Under the pieces are notes generated by a model. The model did not search any database. It saw only the letters and a program-made list of their open reading frames with translations, and was not told the origin of the DNA. DNA of 14,638 nucleotides from Gemmatimonadota bacterium (GTDB lineage Bacteria > Gemmatimonadota > Gemmatimonadetes > Gemmatimonadales > GWC2-71-9): positions 1-14,638 of the forward strand of contig JAOTWK010000040.1 in the NCBI GenBank assembly GCA_029862935.1. The letters are read 5' to 3'. Shown one piece after another: positions 6,489 through 14,371 of this stretch (the stretch's first letter is position 1; each line of letters opens with the position of its first letter). A program made the position numbers and the translations under genes.

Positions 6489-9400
6489 ATGGTGTCTCGT
6501 ACCCTGGCAGTCTGCATCCTCGGCATGGCGTTGCCAAGCGTGATGCTGGCGCAGCAGCCCGACGCAGTGGTTCCCCGGGTGCGGGTGCGGTTGCCTATCC
6601 CCGCCTTCCAACTCCGTGTGCCGCCTTCGCTTGGACTCGGAGGGTACTTGAGTGCGCGGATACCGCCAGCCGTCGTGGCCAGCCGCTGGGAGCAGGAAGC
6701 CAGAGAGCGGGCGCTCGCCGATCGCGCCGCGCGGAGACGTCAGGCCCTGCTCGTGTCCTTGGGGCTTCAGGCGCTGCCGGCCGCTCAACGCCGTCGGCGG
6801 CTGGCTGGGATCCCCCGACCGGAGGATCTCGCGGCTCCCCTGGAAGAAGAGCGTGAGGGACCGCAAACGTTCCGGGCCGTATCCTCGTATGCGGACTTGG
6901 GGCTCGATCTCAGGGCACGGCTCGAAATGAAGCTGGATCGCCTGCGGAATGCGCGTTGCACGGCGGTCGAAATCAGTGACCCGGCATTGGGGTGTCAGGG
7001 TGGATTCCCAACGCCGTCGTTGGACCAGGAATTCCGCATCCGCGCGGGCGGGATCGTCAGTGAGCGCGTGTACGTGAACGTCGACTTCGACTCACAACGA
7101 GAGTTCAGCGCCAACAACAACATCAACGTGTTCTATCAGGGTCTCGAAGATGAGATTCTGCGACGGGTCGAAGTTGGGAATGTCAACTTCCGCGCACCGA
7201 ACTCGCGGTTCATCACGGCGGGGGTCCCGGCGAATTCGTTCGGCGTTCAGGTGGAAGCGCAGGTGGGAGCGTTCGAGTTTCGTTCCATCGTGGCCCAACA
7301 GAAGGGATCCGCGGTTCGGGTGCGTGACTTCACCGTGGGGGAAACCACGACCCAGCCCGTGGAGCTTCAAGTCACCGAGCTTGACTACGAGCAGTCACGG
7401 TTCTTCTTCGTGGTCGATCCACGGACGTTTCCGTCGTTCCCCGACGTGGATGTGCTCAACATCAATGGCGATACACTGCCCACGGCACTGCAAATCAGAG
7501 ATGTGCGCATCTACCGGTTGCGCGCTCAGAGCGGGCAGTTGGGCAACAACCTGAACCTGGGCGGGATCGAGGCTGTGGCCATCCGTGACGATAGCCCACA
7601 ACGGGTGGGGCCGTTCTCGTGGGAGCTGTTGATCGAGGGACAGGACTACTACCTGGACCCATCGGCGACATGGTTCGGGCTCGCCAGCAGGCTGGGCACC
7701 GACGACTTTCTGGCCGTGTCCTATGTCACCACTGCCGGGGACACGGTCGGGACGTTTCCATCGCTCAACAGTGAGCAGGACACGCTGCAGCTGATTCACG
7801 AGCCCCGTCGTGGGCCGGAGGTTCCGACCTTCTCGTACGAGCTACGCAACGTGTATCGTTTGGCGGGGCAGGGCATCGATCGCGAAACCCTCGATGTTGG
7901 CCTGCGCGTCGGCATCTCGGAGCGACCGTTGGATGGCCTCGGGACCTATCTCTCACGCCTGCGGTTGGCCCTCCCGACTGACCCGCTGCGGCTGGATGAG
8001 TTCAATCGGGTGTTTCCGCGCGATCGGGATCCCGGTGGAGGTGTGCCGATCCGTGAGCTGTTCCTCGTGTTTCCCCACACCCAACCCTTCGCCGACAGCG
8101 AGCGCCTCCAGCCGGGTGAGCGGAACGACTCGCTCTACCGGACACCCGCCTACCTCCTGCGGACGCAGGGGCCCGCACCGCGCTTCACGCTCGATATCGA
8201 TTACGAAGCGACCGGAGCCGGAGACCGATCGAACCTGAGCCTGGGCACGATCCAAGTGCGTTCGGGCAGCGAGCGGCTGTACGTCGGCGACCGGGTGCTC
8301 ATGCGAGGCCGCGACTACGAGATCGACTACGCGATAGGACAGGTGACGTTCCTCAGCCCGGACGCGCTGTTCACGGGCGTGACACGCGTTCGTGCCGAGT
8401 TCGAGGAAAACCAGCTATTTGACGAAGCGCCGAAGACCATCGTGGGACTCTCGTCGACGTACACACTTCCTGGTGTGGGCGAGATCAGCGCGCTCGGCAT
8501 CTTTCAACGCGAACGGACGGCGAGCACCCGTCCCGTGTTGGGGTTCGAACCGGCAGCGGGGTTCATCGGCGGCCTCAGCAGTGACCTGTCGTTCCGCTCG
8601 GAGGGTCTGACGCGCGCGTTGAACAGTCTTCCGCTCATCAGCACAACCGTACCGTCGACCCTGACCATCCGCGGAGAGGTCGCGCTGTCTTTGCCCAATG
8701 CCAACGTCACGGGTGCGGCGTACATTGAGGATTTCGACCGCGAATCGGCGTTTGGAATCCCGCTCACCGAACGTCGTTTCCAGCTGGGAAGCCGCCCATC
8801 GTCGGGTCTGGGACTACCGGCAACGCACCTTGGATTGGGCGGAGCGTTCGACGATGACGATGCGGTGCCGGCGGTGTGGCAGAACCTCATCCTGTCGTCT
8901 GGCGGCAACGCGCTGCAGTTCCAGCCGCAAGACATCGACTCGACGATCACGCTCGTCGGCTCTGGATTTACCGTGGAGACCGTGTTGTGGCTTTCGCTCA
9001 AGCCGGACACGGTCGGCGGACTCCCGGATCCGCTGACGGGAACGCCGCGGTGGGTCCTGCCGCGGACGCCGGGACCACGGTGGCGCAGTCTGACCCAAGC
9101 GCTCGGTGGTGGCTCTGGTGTTGGGGTCGATCTGTCGCGGGTGGAGTTCCTTGAGTTCTGGGTGCTGGAAGACGCGCTCAGGACGGCGAGGGACCAAGAG
9201 GCGTATCTCGTTTTCGATTTCGGAACGGTGTTCGAGGACGCCGTTGCGTTTGCTCCGCAGTCGTTCCAGGTGAGTGGGGCCGACACCACGTTTTCGGGCT
9301 TTCAATACATCGGGCGCGGCCGTCTGGACACTGAGAAGGATTCGCTGACGAACGTCTTCAATGCTCAAATCGACGATGTCGGCTTGCACGGCGATCGGCC

Positions 9401-12400
9401 CGACTCGTTGCTGAATGCGCAGAGCGGTGAGGTGCTCGACAGAACTCCGCTGTGCGATTTGCAGGGCCAAGGTGGACTCACGGCCTTTCCGCTCGGTGAT
9501 CTGGCAGCGCGCTGTACCAATGGCAACGGGTTCTTCGATACGGAAGATCTCGACGGTGACAACCGGCTCGATGTGAATGTCGGTACAGCGCAAGAGGATT
9601 TCCGGCGCTACGTGTTTCCGGTAGGCAGCGACCGGTATTTCGTGCGCGATGGGGTGTCACTGCTGGATGGAGCAGGCAGGGAGCTGCGGTGGCGTCTGTA
9701 TCGCATTCCGTTCCGGGTCGACACACTGCAAGTCGGCCAACCGAATTTGCGTCAAGTCGAATCAATGCGATTGACGGTTGTCGCGCCTGACAACGGCTCG
9801 AACGATCTGGAGTTCTGGATGGCCCTGGCGCGGATGCGACTCGTGGGCGCTCCGTGGCTCAAACGCTCCGACACGCCACTTCGTGGGTTGGGGGGAACGC
9901 GTGCATCACCGCAGGGCGAGGTTGTGGCCTCTATCGTCACTACGGAAAACACCGATCTCGGCTACACGCCGCCTCCCGGTGTGGCTGATCTTCCGGAGCG
10001 GGTTGACGTTGGATTGAGTTTGGGACAGGTCCAGATCAACGAGAAGTCGTTGCGCCTCCTGGCGACCGAGCTGTTCGCCGGTGACCGTGCCGAGGCGTTT
10101 ATCCGCTTCGCTGGCGAAGGTGACAAGAACTTCCTCAACTACCGGCAGCTCCGGGTATGGGCGAGAGGTCGGGGTAGTGGGTGGGACGAACAAGACCTGA
10201 CCTTCTTCATCAAAGCCGGGCGCGACGAGAACAACTTCTACCTCTATCGGACCACGGCGCGGACCGACACGTGGGAGCCCGAAATCGTCGTCGATCTCGA
10301 CCGTTGGATTGCATTGCGAGCGGAGGCGGAGTCCCAGTGGCTAAGCGGCGCCCCGCCGTCAGGATCGGCGCAGTGCGGCGGCGATTCCACGGCGTACGTG
10401 GTATGTGACGGCCCGTATCTAGTGCAGGTGCGGGATCCGGCCACGGCGCCACCCAACTTGGCCCGCGTATCCGAGGTGGCCGTGGGGATGTATCGCACGA
10501 CGGACAACGTCGTGATCGACCAGGCGGAGCTGTGGGTGGATGACATCCGACTGACGAGCGTGATTGATGACGCCGGCTTCGCGGCCGCACTCGATGCCCG
10601 CTTCGCGGCGGCCGACGTGGCGGAGATCAATCTTTCGCTCACACGGCGCGACGACAATTTCCGCCAGTTGGATCAGGATCCGAGCTACGTGACCGACGCC
10701 GCAACCCGGATCGGCGCGTTGTTTCGACTCGATAAGCTCCTCCCCGAGTCCTGGGGTCTCTCCATGCCGTTGACGCTGTTGCATCAGCGCACGAGCGCAA
10801 ATCCCTTCTATATCCGGGGTACCGACGTGCGTGCATCCGAGTTGGACGGGCTTCGGCGTCAAGCCGGCGTGTCCACGAGCTACCAGCTCAGCATCCGACG
10901 GGTGCGCCGCGGACAGTCGTTCCTGGCTCGGACCCTGCTCGATCCGGTGGCCGTGACGGTGACCCGGGAATCGAGCAACAACGTGTCGTCCCTGACCTCC
11001 GCAGACACTCGCAACCGACAGTACAGGTTCCAGTACTCGAACACGGCGGGTGCGCGCACGACGCGCGGCGTGCCGGGATTCCTGGTGCGGCTCGTCGACA
11101 AGCTGCCGTCGTGGATCCGTGACAGCGAATTTGGCAAAGGCTTGAGGGGGTCCCGACTGCGGTTGAATCCCTATCAAGTCACGTTTGGCTCGACGTTGAC
11201 TGACAATGTGACCGAGCGGTTCGTGTTCCGTGTGCCGGTCGAGCTGCCGGAGGATTCGATTCTGCAGCCAGTCCCGAGCGTCGTCCATGCGTGGCGCAAC
11301 ACGGCCGGGATCGAGTTTCGGCCGTACACCACGTTGACGTTGAACGCGAATTTCAGCAGCACGCGAGACTTGCAGGATTACGGCGATTCGACCACGGTCG
11401 GAAGGCTCTTGGAGGGCGAGCAGCAAACGATGCTCGGGACGGACATCGGGTTCGAGCGGAACCGCACCTTGAGCACCTCGATCAGCGTCGCACCACCGTT
11501 CACGTCGTGGCTTCGTCCGCGATTTTCGCTGGCGACGAACTTCTCGTTCAACCGCAATCCCAACAGGCAGGATCCGGTCCGCGTCGACGGCGATACAGCC
11601 GGTGCCTTCCGTGTTCCGGAGACGCTGCAGAACTCGCGGCGCCGGGAGGTGGGTGCTGCGCTGGACCTGTCACGCTTTGCATCGGGCATCGATGGCGATT
11701 CGGGGTTCGTTGCGGCACTGTTCCGTGGACTGCTGCCGGCCGATTTCTCTTACACACGCGAGCAGCGTTCGTCGTTCGATCGAGCGACCTTCGACGCGGG
11801 ATTCGGTTACCACTTGGCGCTCGGCGGTCTGGAGCAGTTTCGTGAGCAGGAAGGCGTGCCGGCCACGGCGGCTGGCGATGTCGCGACGTGGCTGATCTCC
11901 GGTGGAGTGAGACTTCCCTTGGCATTGCAGGTGCGCGCAACATTCCGTGATTTGAGCAACGTCGCGTGGCAACGACGTGGCGCACAGGAGACGGAGATCC
12001 GGCAGATGAGCCGCGAATGGCCGTCCTTCAACGTCACCTGGTCGTACACACCTCCCGTATCAGTTCGCGCGGTTCTTTCGTCCGTGACCGCGCAAGGCCA
12101 GTATCGGGTGCTCGAGTCCACCCGAGAACAACCATCGTTTGCCGCGACGACGGAAGACGAAGTTGCGACGGTGCGGACCGAGAACAACTCGAAGTTCATT
12201 GGTCCCTCCCTCACGTTGGTGTGGATACAAGGGGTGACAACATCAGGTCGGTACACCTTCTCGAAGTCGGAATCGGTGACTTCGGGGAACGTGACGGAGA
12301 GCGAGCGACGGGAATGGGGCGCGACCTTGAACTTCGCGTTCCGACCTCCACAGAGCTTCATATCGTTGCGGAGCCGTATTCGCACCACCGTGGCGTTCAA

Positions 12401-12638
12401 CTCCTCGATATTGTCAGTTTGCCTGCTGCGAACGGGTGTCGACGATTGCCGCACCGTGTCGGACAGCCGGCGACAGCAGTTGGACATTCGTCTCGATACC
12501 GGGTTCAGCTCGACGCTCCGCGGAGGTCTGTCGTTCAGCCACATCGTGAGCGAGCAACGACACACGTCGCAGAAGCTCACGCAGACTGTCTTCACCGTCT
12601 TCGGAGACATCACCTTACGCGCGGGACAGGTGCGATGA
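6489..12638 (+). CDS. sprA: SprA/Sov-type outer-membrane translocon protein (type IX secretion)
   Basis: From ATG 6489 the protein is 2049 aa. A signal peptide (about 1-21, ending SVMLA before Q22) precedes a Pro-rich and then Arg-rich N-terminal segment (about 24-110). SprA hallmarks follow in order: NNINVFYQGLEDEI and EVGNVNF (about 210-235); AQQKG (about 270); DYEQSRFFF (about 299); a 'G.DYEIDYAIGQVTFLSP' strand block (about 600-620); LTRALNSLPLISTTVPS (from 707); YIEDFD (745-750); a DTEDLDGDNRLD acidic loop (1017-1028); the PPPG and 'EKSLRLL' region (about 1160-1185); and WVDDIRLT (about 1350). The rest is barrel strands. In Flavobacterium johnsoniae SprA is a 36-strand barrel of about 2400 aa forming the T9SS outer-membrane channel; this one is about 350 residues shorter. 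All eight mature cysteines fall in four close pairs. The start is uncertain: no Shine-Dalgarno is visible, and in-frame GTG 6468 or TTG 6444 are possible. It overlaps the next gene by ATGA. Confidence 0.92.
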   Translation: MVSRTLAVCILGMALPSVMLAQQPDAVVPRVRVRLPIPAFQLRVPPSLGLGGYLSARIPPAVVASRWEQEARERALADRAARRRQALLVSLGLQALPAAQRRRRLAGIPRPEDLAAPLEEEREGPQTFRAVSSYADLGLDLRARLEMKLDRLRNARCTAVEISDPALGCQGGFPTPSLDQEFRIRAGGIVSERVYVNVDFDSQREFSANNNINVFYQGLEDEILRRVEVGNVNFRAPNSRFITAGVPANSFGVQVEAQVGAFEFRSIVAQQKGSAVRVRDFTVGETTTQPVELQVTELDYEQSRFFFVVDPRTFPSFPDVDVLNINGDTLPTALQIRDVRIYRLRAQSGQLGNNLNLGGIEAVAIRDDSPQRVGPFSWELLIEGQDYYLDPSATWFGLASRLGTDDFLAVSYVTTAGDTVGTFPSLNSEQDTLQLIHEPRRGPEVPTFSYELRNVYRLAGQGIDRETLDVGLRVGISERPLDGLGTYLSRLRLALPTDPLRLDEFNRVFPRDRDPGGGVPIRELFLVFPHTQPFADSERLQPGERNDSLYRTPAYLLRTQGPAPRFTLDIDYEATGAGDRSNLSLGTIQVRSGSERLYVGDRVLMRGRDYEIDYAIGQVTFLSPDALFTGVTRVRAEFEENQLFDEAPKTIVGLSSTYTLPGVGEISALGIFQRERTASTRPVLGFEPAAGFIGGLSSDLSFRSEGLTRALNSLPLISTTVPSTLTIRGEVALSLPNANVTGAAYIEDFDRESAFGIPLTERRFQLGSRPSSGLGLPATHLGLGGAFDDDDAVPAVWQNLILSSGGNALQFQPQDIDSTITLVGSGFTVETVLWLSLKPDTVGGLPDPLTGTPRWVLPRTPGPRWRSLTQALGGGSGVGVDLSRVEFLEFWVLEDALRTARDQEAYLVFDFGTVFEDAVAFAPQSFQVSGADTTFSGFQYIGRGRLDTEKDSLTNVFNAQIDDVGLHGDRPDSLLNAQSGEVLDRTPLCDLQGQGGLTAFPLGDLAARCTNGNGFFDTEDLDGDNRLDVNVGTAQEDFRRYVFPVGSDRYFVRDGVSLLDGAGRELRWRLYRIPFRVDTLQVGQPNLRQVESMRLTVVAPDNGSNDLEFWMALARMRLVGAPWLKRSDTPLRGLGGTRASPQGEVVASIVTTENTDLGYTPPPGVADLPERVDVGLSLGQVQINEKSLRLLATELFAGDRAEAFIRFAGEGDKNFLNYRQLRVWARGRGSGWDEQDLTFFIKAGRDENNFYLYRTTARTDTWEPEIVVDLDRWIALRAEAESQWLSGAPPSGSAQCGGDSTAYVVCDGPYLVQVRDPATAPPNLARVSEVAVGMYRTTDNVVIDQAELWVDDIRLTSVIDDAGFAAALDARFAAADVAEINLSLTRRDDNFRQLDQDPSYVTDAATRIGALFRLDKLLPESWGLSMPLTLLHQRTSANPFYIRGTDVRASELDGLRRQAGVSTSYQLSIRRVRRGQSFLARTLLDPVAVTVTRESSNNVSSLTSADTRNRQYRFQYSNTAGARTTRGVPGFLVRLVDKLPSWIRDSEFGKGLRGSRLRLNPYQVTFGSTLTDNVTERFVFRVPVELPEDSILQPVPSVVHAWRNTAGIEFRPYTTLTLNANFSSTRDLQDYGDSTTVGRLLEGEQQTMLGTDIGFERNRTLSTSISVAPPFTSWLRPRFSLATNFSFNRNPNRQDPVRVDGDTAGAFRVPETLQNSRRREVGAALDLSRFASGIDGDSGFVAALFRGLLPADFSYTREQRSSFDRATFDAGFGYHLALGGLEQFREQEGVPATAAGDVATWLISGGVRLPLALQVRATFRDLSNVAWQRRGAQETEIRQMSREWPSFNVTWSYTPPVSVRAVLSSVTAQGQYRVLESTREQPSFAATTEDEVATVRTENNSKFIGPSLTLVWIQGVTTSGRYTFSKSESVTSGNVTESERREWGATLNFAFRPPQSFISLRSRIRTTVAFNSSILSVCLLRTGVDDCRTVSDSRRQQLDIRLDTGFSSTLRGGLSFSHIVSEQRHTSQKLTQTVFTVFGDITLRAGQVR

Positions 12639-13525
12639 GACACGTTGTCGGTTCGATGCTGGTCCTCGCCGTCGCATGTGGCGGCGGCCACGAAAACCCG
12701 CCACCGTTTGATGGCCAAATGGCACTTCGCTACGTCGAACAGCAATTGGCGTTCGGGCCGCGCGTTCCCAACACGGAGGGTCACCGACGTACGGGAGATT
12801 GGATTCTCGCGAAGCTACAGGAGCGCGCCGACAGCGTCGAGGTGCAAACCTTCACGCATGTGACGACAACCGGCGACACGCTCGCGCTGCGGAACTTTGT
12901 AGGGAAGTTCCGGCCCGCAGCAGTTGAGCGGATCTTGTACATGGCCCACTGGGACACCAGACCGCAGGCCGACCGCAGTCCCAACCTCGGGCAGCAGCAG
13001 CTGCCGGTTCCCGGAGCGAATGACGGGGCGTCCGGCGTGGCATTGTTGCTCGCGGTGGCCGATGCGCTGAGCGATACCCCTCCCAGTTTTGGTGTCGATC
13101 TCGTGTTCGTCGATGGCGAAGACTACGGCGACTTCACGAGCAGAGACGATGTGCTCATTGGCTCGACACACTATGCGGATCAGCTCACGCCAGATCGGTT
13201 TCCACTGTTTGCGATCGTGTGGGACATGGTGGGTGACCGTGACCTGCAGTTGCACCAGGAGGGGTACTCGGTTCAGCGAGCACCGGAGGTCGTGGATCGA
13301 GTATGGAGCCGCGCCGCCGACCTCGGGCACGGGCGCGTGTTCCGACCGACGGTCGCGTACACCATGCTCGACGACCACGTTCCGCTGCTGGACGCAGGTG
13401 TCCGCGCCATCGACGTCATCGACTTCGATTATCCGCCCTGGCATACGACCGAGGACACACTCGATAAGGTGAGTGCTGAAAGCCTCCAGATCGTCGGTGA
13501 GGTGGCGGTGGCGTTGGTGAGATAA
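12635..13525 (+). CDS. Glutaminyl-peptide cyclotransferase-like M28-superfamily lipoprotein
   Basis: This 296-aa protein starts MRHVVGSMLVLAVAC; Cys15 follows LAVA, a plausible though atypical lipobox (Ala at -3), so it is probably membrane-anchored and faces the periplasm. The M28 fold elements are intact: AHWDTRP (H105, D107), PGANDGASG (D130), FVDGEDYGD (E162, D163), VWDMVGD (D197) and PPWHTTEDT (H270). D130, D163 and H270 match the single-zinc triad of type II glutaminyl cyclases, E162 the catalytic acid and D197 the second conserved acid. The 'DGEDYG' and 'P(P)WHTxEDT' forms fit cyclase-like members better than aminopeptidases. The expected reaction is cyclisation of N-terminal Gln to pyroglutamate; an aminopeptidase remains possible. 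The ATG overlaps the sprA TGA as ATGA (12635-12638), so the two are co-expressed. A longer in-frame reading upstream overlaps sprA and lacks support. Confidence 0.82.
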   Translation: MRHVVGSMLVLAVACGGGHENPPPFDGQMALRYVEQQLAFGPRVPNTEGHRRTGDWILAKLQERADSVEVQTFTHVTTTGDTLALRNFVGKFRPAAVERILYMAHWDTRPQADRSPNLGQQQLPVPGANDGASGVALLLAVADALSDTPPSFGVDLVFVDGEDYGDFTSRDDVLIGSTHYADQLTPDRFPLFAIVWDMVGDRDLQLHQEGYSVQRAPEVVDRVWSRAADLGHGRVFRPTVAYTMLDDHVPLLDAGVRAIDVIDFDYPPWHTTEDTLDKVSAESLQIVGEVAVALVR

Positions 13526-13526
13526 A

Positions 13527-13564
13527 GGGCGATGTGAAGGCTTCATCGTCTCTCTCCATCGCCC
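13527..13564 (+). terminator. Possible hairpin after the sprA operon
   Basis: GGGCGATG (13527-13534) and CATCGCCC (13557-13564) are perfect 8-bp arms with a 22-nt loop, just 2 nt after the stop codon. It is followed by C-rich rather than T-rich sequence. The right arm is also a member of the CATCGCC repeat family, so the pairing may be a by-product of repeats. Confidence 0.35.
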
Positions 13565-13595
13565 CCCCCTAACATCGCCCACTCATCGCCCGTCT
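13557..13595. repeat. CATCGCC heptamers and C8 run, locus B
   Basis: CATCGCC occurs at 13557-13563, 13573-13579 and 13584-13590. The last two form CATCGCCCACTCATCGCC, identical to 3695-3712, and the last one extends to CATCGCCCGTC as at 3716-3726. A homopolymer of eight C's lies at 13562-13569. This is the same intergenic repeat family as locus A, about 9.9 kb away. Confidence 0.85.
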
Positions 13596-13672
13596 CGTCG
13601 CGCTTGAATTCGATCCACTCGGCGATATCGCGGATATGTGCTGCCCCGATGTTGGCTGCATCGTTTCCCACC

Positions 13673-14290
13673 ATGTCCACTTCCGACGACCGTCGGGCAG
13701 CACTGCTGCTACTTGGGTTGGCGTTGGTGGGGCTCGTGGTGCGCATGGTGCTGGCGGGACCCCAGCCACCTGGCGCCGTCGCCTACCGACCGAGCAGCGC
13801 GGCGCGACCGGAGCAGGACTCGGTTGCGGCTCGAGCCGCGCGCTTGGCGCGGCCGCTCGCGCCAGGGGAGCGGATCGATGTCGACCGGGCCTCGGTCGAG
13901 GAGCTCACGAGGCTGCCCCGCATAGGGCCAGGTCTCGCGAACAGGATTGTGAGCGATCGAGATGCCTATGGGCCGTTCGGATCTCTTGCGGCGCTTGACC
14001 GGGTGCCGGGAGTGGGACCTGTGCTGCTCGAGGCGGTTGTGCGGCACGTCACGTTTTCCGGCCGCCCGACGCAGAAGTTGAGCCCCGTCACGGCGCCGCT
14101 ACTTTCGCTCAATCGCGCATCCGTTGATGAGTTGACGAGCCTGCCAGGCATCGGGGCCACCCGAGCTGAAGCCATCGTGGCGTACCGCCACCGTGCGGGC
14201 CCATTTCGAAACGTCGACGACCTCGAGAATGTCCCCGGGATTGGCTCCAAAACGGTCGAACGGTTGCGCAAACGTGTCAAAATACCTTGA
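13673..14290 (+). CDS. comEA: ComEA-like helix-hairpin-helix DNA-binding protein with duplicated domain
   Basis: From ATG 13673 the product is 205 aa: a short basic N-terminus, one membrane span (about 9-29, AALLLLGLALVGLVVRMVLAG), a Pro/Ala/Arg linker (30-66), then two ComEA-type domains. The first (about 68-123) has hairpins LPRIGPGLANRI and VPGVGPVLLEAV. The second (about 144-202) has LPGIGATRAEAIV and VPGIGSKTVERL. ComEA binds incoming double-stranded DNA in the periplasm during natural transformation. The layout fits a membrane-anchored, periplasm-facing protein. Most ComEA proteins carry one such domain, so the tandem copy is unusual. No Shine-Dalgarno is seen; ATG 13649 and TTG 13604 are alternative starts. 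The pilB gene follows 81 bp downstream. Confidence 0.85.
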   Translation: MSTSDDRRAALLLLGLALVGLVVRMVLAGPQPPGAVAYRPSSAARPEQDSVAARAARLARPLAPGERIDVDRASVEELTRLPRIGPGLANRIVSDRDAYGPFGSLAALDRVPGVGPVLLEAVVRHVTFSGRPTQKLSPVTAPLLSLNRASVDELTSLPGIGATRAEAIVAYRHRAGPFRNVDDLENVPGIGSKTVERLRKRVKIP

Positions 14291-14293
14291 CAC
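14274..14293. promoter_or_regulatory. Perfect 7-6-7 inverted repeat across the comEA stop codon
   Basis: GTGTCAA (14274-14280) and TTGACAC (14287-14293) are perfect inverted repeats around AATACC. The right arm contains TTGACA, a consensus -35, but no good -10 is found 16-18 bp downstream. The site could be an operator for pilB or a weak terminator hairpin for comEA; no T-tract follows. Confidence 0.45.
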
Positions 14294-14371
14294 CCCAACC
14301 GGGACTCATCACCTTACGCCGTTGCAGCCAAACGATTTGACTGACTTCGGGCACTCTTCCTAAAGGCGGGG

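Noticed and set aside
12608..12620. CATCACCTTACGC shared between 12608-12620 and 14307-14319
   Set aside because: One copy encodes the conserved end of sprA; no flanking similarity, so probably chance.
11966..12634. In-frame upstream extension of the cyclase-like gene to 519 aa
   Set aside because: It overlaps sprA in another frame, is Arg-rich shadow translation, and the real start at 12635 gives a lipoprotein signal and an ATGA overlap.
14291..14371. Sigma-54 or sigma-70 promoter for pilB
   Set aside because: TTGCA at 14322-14326 lacks the GG of a -24 element at the right distance, and the TTGACA/TTGACT hexamers have no acceptable -10 at 16-18 bp.
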